Part shown: piece by piece, positions 38,894 to 46,039 of the stretch
How the letters are laid out: each line of letters opens with the position of its first letter
Numbering within the stretch: position 1 is the first letter of the stretch
Assembly: GCF_001623525.1 (NCBI RefSeq)
Contig: NZ_CP015225.1
Location: 4,228,501-4,292,500 of the forward strand
Length of the DNA: 64,000 nucleotides
Direction of reading: 5' to 3'
DNA from: Pseudomonas fluorescens
GTDB taxonomy: Bacteria; Pseudomonadota; Gammaproteobacteria; Pseudomonadales; Pseudomonadaceae
Notes under the pieces: generated by a model
What the model was told of the DNA's origin: nothing
Seen by the model: only the letters and a program-made list of their open reading frames with translations
The model's database searches: none
Program-made: the position numbers and the translations under genes

Positions 38894-40348
38894 CTAGGAA
38901 GAGACGCTATCGGCCTCTCTAGGCAACCGCTGATCAATCACCCGATACAACGCACTGTCCTCAGGCCAATTACGCATGAACCGCGCGCGATCACGGGCGT
39001 AGGCCTGGGCGAAGCTGGCGTGGGTGCGGTGTTGGCACATCGAGTCGAGGTCGATCAACGCCCAGCGGTCTTGCTGCCAGAACAGGTTGTGGCCCTTGAA
39101 GTCGCCGTGACTGATGCGTTCGCGGATGAGGTCCGCGAACAAGCGATCCAGCGCCAGCAATTCCGTCTCGGGGGCGTCACCGTTTTCCACGTAGGGAGCA
39201 AAACGCTCGATGATGTCGGGCCCGGACAGGTATTCGGTCACCAGGTACGCACCGCGGCGCAGCCACAGGAAACGCTTTTCCAGCAGAGCCAGGGGCTTGG
39301 GCGTGGCGATGCCGAGAAAGGCCAGGCGATGGCCTTCGCGCCAGGAATGCCAGGCGCGACTCGGGCGCCAGAAGCGCTTGAGCCAATGGGCGAAGTTCTT
39401 GATGTTGTAGCGCTTGATCACCAAGGTGCGACCGTTCACCTCGACTTTGCCGACACTGGCCGCGCCGCCGGTCTTGAATAGGTGTCCCTGGTCGAGCAAT
39501 GCATCGGCCTGCTCCAGCACCGGTGTCATGGCCGCTTCTTCATCACGGCGGATCGCCCGCAGGCCAAACGCCCCGCGTTGCACGCTGAACAGGCTGCACT
39601 CGCGCCCGACTTTCGCGAGGAAATCCTTCAGGCGCCAGGCTTGCACCTTGTCGATCTGTTTTTGCAGCGCTTCCATGGGCAGCGCGTGTTCGGCGTTGCC
39701 CAGCAGGTAATGCACCAACAGCTCTTCATTGAACGGCTGGAGGGCTTTGGGAAGCTGAGCGAAAAACACTCCCAGGTTCTCCAGGACTTTCTGCCGCGAC
39801 AGCGGTTGACCTGGGGTTTCAGCACGGATGCCGGCGCCGTCGATCAAGTAGAGCTTGCCGTCGTGCCGCAGCAGATTGTCCAGGTGCAAGTCTTCCTGCC
39901 ATAGGCCTTTGCTGTGCAATTGCGCGATAGCGCCCAGGGCTTCGGCCAATACCGCCGTTTGCTCGTCAGCCAGCAATGGCAGGTGCTCGACCTGTTTCCA
40001 GGCATCCCCCAGGCTCTCGGCGCCTTCGAGCAATTGGAACAACAACCAGCCGCCTTCACCCTCTTTCAGGCCATCGGCGAGCAACAGCGGCGTCGTCAAC
40101 CCTTGCTCCGCCAGCAGGCGCACGCCTTGCAGTTCCCGTTGAAAATGCCGGGCGGCCTTGCTGCCCACCAACAACTTGGCCAGCACCGGCCGGCCGCGCC
40201 AGACGCCCGCGCCAACGTAACGCTGCCCCGGCAACACACGCAACAGCGAAAGCAGCTGCAACTTCGCCGGACCGGCGGCATCGGCCAGCTCCAGGCTCAG
40301 GGGCAGGCCGGGACTGCGGCCGGCGTTCTTCAGTTCGGACAAGTGCAT
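38894..40348 (-). CDS. Tandem lipopolysaccharide kinase-like protein
   Basis: The 484-residue protein holds two kinase-fold modules in a row. The first (about 35-225) has QEDLHLDNLL with a catalytic Asp and LIDGAGIR. The second (about 245-470) has SHGDFKGHNLFW and ALIDLDSMC. Both keep the Asp and Asn of the catalytic loop. It corresponds to PA5006 (recalled), a gene of the core locus of uncertain role. The ATG at 40348 shares a base with the wapQ stop (TGATG). Confidence 0.8.
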   Translation of the reverse strand: MHLSELKNAGRSPGLPLSLELADAAGPAKLQLLSLLRVLPGQRYVGAGVWRGRPVLAKLLVGSKAARHFQRELQGVRLLAEQGLTTPLLLADGLKEGEGGWLLFQLLEGAESLGDAWKQVEHLPLLADEQTAVLAEALGAIAQLHSKGLWQEDLHLDNLLRHDGKLYLIDGAGIRAETPGQPLSRQKVLENLGVFFAQLPKALQPFNEELLVHYLLGNAEHALPMEALQKQIDKVQAWRLKDFLAKVGRECSLFSVQRGAFGLRAIRRDEEAAMTPVLEQADALLDQGHLFKTGGAASVGKVEVNGRTLVIKRYNIKNFAHWLKRFWRPSRAWHSWREGHRLAFLGIATPKPLALLEKRFLWLRRGAYLVTEYLSGPDIIERFAPYVENGDAPETELLALDRLFADLIRERISHGDFKGHNLFWQQDRWALIDLDSMCQHRTHASFAQAYARDRARFMRNWPEDSALYRVIDQRLPREADSVSS

Positions 40349-41100
40349 CAACGGGCTTCCTTGTGGCTGCGCCGGATGGTCAGGCGGGTCATCCAGCTAT
40401 CGACCAGCGCTCCGTCGAGCGGCTGGTCCAGATAAACAGACAGCAATTGGCGCACCTCGTCGTGACTCCAGATCGAGGCGCGACGCAGCAACGGCTCCAG
40501 GTCCTTGATCCGATCTCGCAGGCCGAACAGCAGTGGCCGGGTCTTTTCCAGATCAATCAATTGCGCCTGGTAACCGCTATCGCTGGCTTGCAGAAAGATG
40601 TGTTTTGGATAGAAACAACCGTGCACCTGATGCATGCCGTGCAGACGCCGCGCCAACTGGCCGCAGGCTTTCAAAATGGTGGTGCGTTGCGCCGCCGTCA
40701 GGGTCGACCAGCGCCGCAGCAGTGAATCCAGGTCATCCCAGCCGTCCAGGGCTCGGGTCAGCAAGACCGCTCGCACCTCGCCATTCACCTTGCGCTGACC
40801 ATAGAACACCGCTTGCAGGGCCGGAATCCCCAACTGGCGATATCGGCTGATGTTGCGAAACTCCCGGGAAAAACTCGGCTCGCCAAACGGGTGGGACAAG
40901 GTCCGGGTCAGGTAATTGCTCTGGCGCTTGAGGTAATAGCCCTGCCCCTCCAGGTCCAGCCGGAACACACTGCTCCAGCCGTCACCCAAGGTGTTGGGAA
41001 CGTCCACCGCGTCCAGTTGCCGCGCCCACAAGGCCTCGAAGCTGTCCAGGCCATGACGTTGCAACAACGCCCGGTCTTCAGCGGCCAGAAAATCAGTCAT
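40348..41100 (-). CDS. wapQ: InaA/WapQ-type lipopolysaccharide kinase
   Basis: The 250-residue protein resembles InaA and PAO1 WapQ (PA5007, recalled), thought to phosphorylate core heptose. It has GWSSVFRLDLEGQGYYLKRQ with the ATP-site Lys. Its catalytic loop is VHGCFYPKHIF: the Asp of HxD is replaced by Cys, as in InaA. LIDLEKTRPL forms the metal loop. It overlaps wapP by 4 bp. Whether it is an active kinase is open. Confidence 0.8.
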   Translation of the reverse strand: MTDFLAAEDRALLQRHGLDSFEALWARQLDAVDVPNTLGDGWSSVFRLDLEGQGYYLKRQSNYLTRTLSHPFGEPSFSREFRNISRYRQLGIPALQAVFYGQRKVNGEVRAVLLTRALDGWDDLDSLLRRWSTLTAAQRTTILKACGQLARRLHGMHQVHGCFYPKHIFLQASDSGYQAQLIDLEKTRPLLFGLRDRIKDLEPLLRRASIWSHDEVRQLLSVYLDQPLDGALVDSWMTRLTIRRSHKEAR

Positions 41101-41831
41101 TCACGCCCCTCGAAAAATCTCACCACGTGACGGATGCGTTTCTTGTCGCACGCATTGAGCCGGTTGCGCTGGCGGTATTGCAGGTAGAACCGCAGGCGCT
41201 GCGTGGCCGACAAGTGATACTTGGCCACTTTGTCCAGGCACGCCAAATCCTTGGTGATGCGGTACTTGAGCCAGAAGCCGCGCCAGAAGTCGCCATTCGG
41301 GCAGTCGATCAGGAACAGCTTCGCCTGGTCATCGACCAGCAGGTTGCGCCATTTCAGATCATTATGGGTGAAGCGCTGCTCGTGCATGGTCCGTGTGTAA
41401 CCGGCCAGTTGCCGGCTCACGCCTTCAACCCAGGCGCGGTCGGCCAGCCTCGGATCGCAACGCTCGGCCAGCGCCGAGAGGTCTTCTGTATGCGGCAGTT
41501 CGCGGGTGATCATCGCGCCACGGGCATAGGCCGCGCCGTTTCGCTCCAGGCCCCAGGCGACGATTTCGGCGGTAGGGATGCCCCACTTGGCGAAGCGCTT
41601 GAGGTTCTGCCATTCGGACTTGACCCGCGGCCTGCCCAGGTAACGGCGCAAGCCCTTGCCCGCCCCGACGTAGCGCTTGACGTAGTAATTCACACCGTTG
41701 CGCTGCACCCGGATCACCTCTGACAACGGATCACGGGTCAAACGCTCCCCTTGCAACGCGAAGACCGCCTCGAGGCTGCCGAAATCCTGCGCCAGGTCGG
41801 CGTAGGCCGGCTCCAGTGTCCAACCTGACAT
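41097..41831 (-). CDS. wapP: Lipopolysaccharide heptose kinase WapP
   Basis: The 244-residue kinase-fold protein has YYVKRYVGAGKGLRRYL (ATP-site Lys), the full catalytic loop THNDLKWRNLL and LFLIDCPNGDFWRG. It matches PAO1 WapP (PA5008) in length and place (recalled) and should add phosphate to a core heptose. It overlaps waaP by one base and wapQ by 4 bp. Confidence 0.87.
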   Translation of the reverse strand: MSGWTLEPAYADLAQDFGSLEAVFALQGERLTRDPLSEVIRVQRNGVNYYVKRYVGAGKGLRRYLGRPRVKSEWQNLKRFAKWGIPTAEIVAWGLERNGAAYARGAMITRELPHTEDLSALAERCDPRLADRAWVEGVSRQLAGYTRTMHEQRFTHNDLKWRNLLVDDQAKLFLIDCPNGDFWRGFWLKYRITKDLACLDKVAKYHLSATQRLRFYLQYRQRNRLNACDKKRIRHVVRFFEGRE

Positions 41832-42637
41832 CAGAGCGCGTCCCCGTATCGCTGCTTGCGGGCATACAGCTTGTTGGCCTTGCCTTCGAGCCAGGCCAGC
41901 AGCGACGCCTCTTCAGCGAGGATCCGGCGCAACGGCTGCTGGAAATAGCCCTTGAGAAAACGCAACTTGTCGCGCCGGGTCAGGCCAATGTCCAGCGCCG
42001 AGAAATACAGCGCCGCCAGGTCCTTGTTGCGCCAGCGAGCGGTAATGGCTGGACGGGTCTGGGCACGGTGCAGGTCGATCACCGAAAGCTTGAAGTCGGC
42101 AGGCGTCACCGGCTTGTCGGTGTGCAGCAGGAAGTGGCAGATGTAGCAGTCGCGATGGTTGACCCCGGCGCGGTGCATCATGCCGGTCATGCGCGCCACT
42201 TCGGCGACCAGGGCACGCTTGAGTGCCGGTGGCGGCGGCTGCTTGACCCAGTCGATGCTGAAGTCTTCGAGGCTGACGGTCGGCGCCAGCTCTTCGGTGA
42301 CGATGAACGAGTGCTGGTCCGCCGGATTGCTGCCCTTCTCGCCGTAGGCGACAGCGGTCATGGTCGGCACGCCAGCCTCCTGCAAACGCTGGATAGCCTT
42401 CCACTCCTGCCCTGCCCCGAGGACCGGCAGCTTGGCGGTGAACAAGTTCTTGAAGATCTCGCCCCAACCGATGCCACGGTGGATCTTCACGAAAAAGCCG
42501 CGACCGTCCACCTCCGTGCGCAAGGTGCGCCGGGCTTCCAGTTCACGATAGACCTCGCCCTTGAGCGCTTCGACTTCGGTGAACGCATCGCGCCCGGCCC
42601 AAAGGCTCTTGAACGGTTCGGCCAGCATCAACTTCAT
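41831..42637 (-). CDS. waaP: Lipopolysaccharide core heptose I kinase
   Basis: WaaP phosphorylates O-4 of heptose I; in P. aeruginosa it is essential. The 268-residue protein has the same length as the PAO1 enzyme (recalled), with GRGFFVKIHRGIGWGEIFKN, NHRDCYICHFLL (catalytic Asp present) and LSVIDLHRAQTR. The ATG at 42637 overlaps the waaG stop by ATGA. It sits in the conserved waaF-waaC-waaG-waaP order. Confidence 0.94.
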   Translation of the reverse strand: MKLMLAEPFKSLWAGRDAFTEVEALKGEVYRELEARRTLRTEVDGRGFFVKIHRGIGWGEIFKNLFTAKLPVLGAGQEWKAIQRLQEAGVPTMTAVAYGEKGSNPADQHSFIVTEELAPTVSLEDFSIDWVKQPPPPALKRALVAEVARMTGMMHRAGVNHRDCYICHFLLHTDKPVTPADFKLSVIDLHRAQTRPAITARWRNKDLAALYFSALDIGLTRRDKLRFLKGYFQQPLRRILAEEASLLAWLEGKANKLYARKQRYGDAL

Positions 42638-43758
42638 TGTGCGTGCTCCGCCAAAATCACATCGGCCGCGTGCTGCGGCATGCTGTAGAGGTCGGCCGTC
42701 TCGGCGAAGGCCAGACCGTTGCGGCTCCAGGCCGTCCGGGCATCGGCATCGTTCAACATGCGGCCCAGATACTCGGTGAGCTGGGCTTGTTCGAACGGCT
42801 CGTCCAGCACCAGGCCACTGTCGGCCTCGGCGATGTAATGGGCGTACCCACACACCGCGCTGACCAGCACCGGCAATCCGGCCACCAGCGCTTCGAGCAG
42901 TACGGTGCCGGTGTTCTCGTTGTACGCCGGATGGATCAACAGGTCGGCACCCAGCAGGAAACGCGGGATGTCGCTGCGCCCCTTGAGGAACCGCACATTA
43001 TCACCGAGCCCCAGTGCGGCGCTCTGCAGTTGGAATACCTTGGGGTCGTCCTGGCCGATTACAAACAACCGGGTGCGTTTTCTCAATTCGGCGGGCAGCG
43101 CGGCCAGAGCCTTGAGGCTGCGATCCACGCCCTTGGTCTTGAACCCGGAACCGATCTGCACCAGCAGCAGGTCGTCATCGGCCAGTTCGAATTCGGCCCG
43201 GAACGCCGCGCGGATCTGGTCGGCGTCGGCGGGCCGACGCCGGTCCTGGGCGATGCCCGGCGGCAGCAGGTGAAAGCGCTCAAGCGGTGTGCCGTAGTGC
43301 TTGATGAACAGTGGCTGCTGGACTTCGGAAATCATCAGCACGTCGGTCTTGGCATCCTTGGCGAACACCGCCCGCTCGTACTCGGCGAAATGCCGGTAGC
43401 GGCCCCAGCGCCGGTACAGCGAATTGCGCAGGTTCTGCGCTTTGTCTTCGAAGCAGCCGTCGGCAGCGTAGTACACGTCCAGGCCGGGCATTTTGTTGAA
43501 GCCGATCAAACGGTCCACCGGGCGCTTGGCCAGGTCGGCCTCCATCCACGCACTGAGCTTCTCGTTACGGCGATGGTTGAACAGCGCCTTGACCGGCGCG
43601 ACCAGCACTTCGAAGCCGGGCGGCACGTCACCTTCCCAAATCAGCGTGTAGACGCGGATCTGGTGACCGCGTCGCTGGCACTCCAGGGCGATGCGCATGA
43701 AGTCACGCTGCAGGCCACCGAAGGGGAAGTACTTATAAAGGACAAAAGCCAATTGCAT
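42634..43758 (-). CDS. waaG: Core glucosyl/GalN-type transferase I (GT4)
   Basis: WaaG adds the first hexose of the outer core to heptose II; in Pseudomonas it is a hexosamine-type residue. The 374-residue GT-B protein has AFVLYKYFPFGGLQRDFMR at the acceptor side and the E-x7-E donor motif in HPAYNENTGTVLLEALVAGL. It overlaps waaC by one base and waaP by 4 bp. Confidence 0.95.
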   Translation of the reverse strand: MQLAFVLYKYFPFGGLQRDFMRIALECQRRGHQIRVYTLIWEGDVPPGFEVLVAPVKALFNHRRNEKLSAWMEADLAKRPVDRLIGFNKMPGLDVYYAADGCFEDKAQNLRNSLYRRWGRYRHFAEYERAVFAKDAKTDVLMISEVQQPLFIKHYGTPLERFHLLPPGIAQDRRRPADADQIRAAFRAEFELADDDLLLVQIGSGFKTKGVDRSLKALAALPAELRKRTRLFVIGQDDPKVFQLQSAALGLGDNVRFLKGRSDIPRFLLGADLLIHPAYNENTGTVLLEALVAGLPVLVSAVCGYAHYIAEADSGLVLDEPFEQAQLTEYLGRMLNDADARTAWSRNGLAFAETADLYSMPQHAADVILAEHAQ

Positions 43759-44816
43759 CAGCGCGACTCCTCAGCCAATAACGTGCTCAGGTGGCTGGCA
43801 ACACGCTCGGGGTTCAGACGCGTGAAGCACAGGGGCTGCTCGCGTTTCAGGTCAAACCGCCGGGCATCTTCGGCGGTGGGTGGGTAAGTGCACTGCTTTT
43901 GCATGCAAGGCGCACAGGGGAAATCGCTGGCGAGATGGATCTGGCCCTTGCCGTAGGCGCCGGTCAGCACCGGATTGGTCGGGCCAAGCAACGAAATGGT
44001 CGGTACGTCCAGGGCCGCGGCCAGATGACCGAGACCGGTGTCCACGGCCACACAGGCCTGGGCACCGGCAAGCACCTTGCCCATGCCGCCGAGGTTCAGC
44101 TTCGGCAGCACCAGGGCGTTGCGCAACCCGTTGGCGATGCGTTCGGCCCGGGCCTTTTCGGCGGGGTTGCCCCACGGCAGTTTTACCACCACGCCGAACT
44201 GCCCCATGCGCTCGGTGAGCTGGCGCCAGTAAAGTTCGGGCCAATGCTTGGACTCCCAGGTCGTGCCGTGCAGGAACACCACGTAGGGATAGGGGCGTGG
44301 CAATTCCACCAATCGATCGACGTTGAGGCCATAGTTACCCAGCGTCTGCGGCAAGTCATACCCCAGCGCCAGGGCAAACAGCTGCCGTACGCGCTCGACC
44401 GCATGCTGACCACGGGCCACCGCCAGGCGCCGGGAATAAAAGCGCGCCGCCAGGGGTTCACGCGCCGAATTTTTATCCAGACCGGCCACCGGAGCCTTGA
44501 CGTAGCGAGTCAGCCAGGCGCTTTTCAGCAGGCCTTGGGCGTCGATGACCAGGTCGTACTTTTCGGCCCGCACGCTCTGCTTGAAGCGTCGCCATTCGCC
44601 ACTCTTGATGGTTTGCCAGAGGTTCTTGCGCCAGCGACGGATCGCTACCGGAACGACTTTGCCCACGGCCGGGTGCCAGGTGGGGATTTCGGCAAAGCCT
44701 TCTTCCACCACCCAATCGAACTTGATGCCGGGAATCGCCCGCGCCGCGTCGGTCAGCGCCGGCAGGGTGTGGACCACATCCCCCAGCGAAGAGGTCTTGA
44801 TCAGCAATACCCGCAA
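43758..44816 (-). CDS. waaC: Lipopolysaccharide heptosyltransferase I
   Basis: WaaC adds the first L-glycero-D-manno-heptose to Kdo. The 352-residue GT9 enzyme shows LLIKTSSLGDVVHTLPALTD, FLHGTTWESKHWPELYW and VDTGLGHLAAALDVPTISLL. It starts one base after the waaF stop, so both heptosyltransferases are made from one message. Confidence 0.96.
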   Translation of the reverse strand: MRVLLIKTSSLGDVVHTLPALTDAARAIPGIKFDWVVEEGFAEIPTWHPAVGKVVPVAIRRWRKNLWQTIKSGEWRRFKQSVRAEKYDLVIDAQGLLKSAWLTRYVKAPVAGLDKNSAREPLAARFYSRRLAVARGQHAVERVRQLFALALGYDLPQTLGNYGLNVDRLVELPRPYPYVVFLHGTTWESKHWPELYWRQLTERMGQFGVVVKLPWGNPAEKARAERIANGLRNALVLPKLNLGGMGKVLAGAQACVAVDTGLGHLAAALDVPTISLLGPTNPVLTGAYGKGQIHLASDFPCAPCMQKQCTYPPTAEDARRFDLKREQPLCFTRLNPERVASHLSTLLAEESR

Positions 44817-44817
44817 G

Positions 44818-45852
44818 TTACCGAACCTCCACGGGTGTGCCCTGCAGACGCTCCAGGGCCTCGTTCACCGACGACGGCATGAGCTGGCGCAGGCAATTGT
44901 AATGACCGAAGCGACAGGTGCGGTCGAAGCACGGACTGCACTCGATGCCCAGGCGCACGACTTCGACCTGGTCGGCCAGCGGTGGCGTAAAGCCTGGCGA
45001 GGTGGAACCGTAGACCGCCACCAACGGGCGGTTCAGGGCCGCGGCCACGTGCATCAGGCCGGAGTCGTTGGAGACCACCGAATCGGCGCAGGACAACAGG
45101 TCGATGGCCTCGGCCAGGGACGTGTCGCCGCTGAGGTTTACCGACTCCTCCCGAAGGCCCGGGATCAGCCGCGAGCGGATGTCCTCGCCCACCGGATGAT
45201 CTTTTTTCGAGCCGAACAGCCAGACCTGCCAGCCTTCGCGAATCTTCGCCTCGGCAACCTGGGCGTAATGCTCGGCCGGCCAGCGCTTGGACTCACCGAA
45301 CTCGGCCCCCGGACACAGGGCCAATACCGGTCGGTCCAGGCTCAGGCCGAACTTGGCCAGCGCCGCTTCGCGGGTGAGCGGGTCGATCTGCAGGCTCGGT
45401 CGTGGATACGGCTTGGGCAACTCGGTCCCAGGCTCGTAGGCCAGGGCCATGAAGCGCTCGATCATCAGCGGGTAGCGCTCTTTGTCCAGCGTGCGCACGT
45501 CGTTGAGCAGGCCGTAGCGAAACTCGCCACGCCAGCCGGTGCGTTTGGGGATGCCCGCGAAAAACGGCACCAGTGCCGATTTCAACGAATTGGGCAACAG
45601 AATCGCCTGGTCGTACTGACCGGCCAGGGATTTGCCAATGCGCCGACGGGTCGCCAGCTCCAGCACGCCGTGGCCGAGCGGGAAGCTCAAGGCCTTGCGT
45701 ACCTCGGGCATACGCTCAAGGATCGGCCGGCTCCACTCGGGGGCCAGGACGTCGATTTCGCACTGCGGATGACGCTGTTTCAGGCACTGGAACAGTGTCT
45801 GCGCCATCACCATGTCACCGACCCAGCTGGGCCCAACGATCAGAATATTCAT
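44818..45852 (-). CDS. waaF: Lipopolysaccharide heptosyltransferase II
   Basis: WaaF adds the second heptose. The 344-residue GT9 enzyme shows ILIVGPSWVGDMVMAQTLFQ, LCPGAEFGESKRWP, SNDSGLMHVAAALNRPLVAV and YGSTSPGFTPP. The ATG at 45852 is preferred over an in-frame start 54 bases earlier, which would run through a terminator-like hairpin. It heads the run of core genes. In PAO1 ilvE lies upstream (recalled); here the next gene upstream is glnE. Confidence 0.95.
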   Translation of the reverse strand: MNILIVGPSWVGDMVMAQTLFQCLKQRHPQCEIDVLAPEWSRPILERMPEVRKALSFPLGHGVLELATRRRIGKSLAGQYDQAILLPNSLKSALVPFFAGIPKRTGWRGEFRYGLLNDVRTLDKERYPLMIERFMALAYEPGTELPKPYPRPSLQIDPLTREAALAKFGLSLDRPVLALCPGAEFGESKRWPAEHYAQVAEAKIREGWQVWLFGSKKDHPVGEDIRSRLIPGLREESVNLSGDTSLAEAIDLLSCADSVVSNDSGLMHVAAALNRPLVAVYGSTSPGFTPPLADQVEVVRLGIECSPCFDRTCRFGHYNCLRQLMPSSVNEALERLQGTPVEVR

Positions 45853-45860
45853 GTAGTTTC

Positions 45861-45892
45861 CAAAAACGCTACGGGGAGGCCTACGCCTCCCC
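45861..45892 (-). terminator. Terminator-like hairpin just before waaF
   Basis: On the minus strand the stem GGGGAGGC/GCCTCCCC with loop GTAG is followed by GTAGCGTTTTTGG. It ends 9 bases before the waaF ATG. It may stop read-through from glnE, or act as an attenuator in the waaF leader, or be left from a deleted upstream gene. Confidence 0.6.
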
Positions 45893-45938
45893 GCCTCGAG
45901 AATCACTGTGGCTCAGGTCGCGAAAACACCGGCAATCT

Positions 45939-46033
45939 ACTGTGGGAGCAGGCTTGCTCGCGAAGAGGCCGGCACATTCAACATCCCAGTTGACTGACAC
46001 TCCGCTTTCGCGAGCAAGCCCGCTCCCACGTTT
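45939..46033. repeat. REPIN between glnE and waaF
   Basis: Two facing arms of the GTGGGAGCAGGCTTGCTCGC family. It fills the gap where PAO1 carries ilvE. Confidence 0.8.
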
Positions 46034-46039
46034 TAAGCT

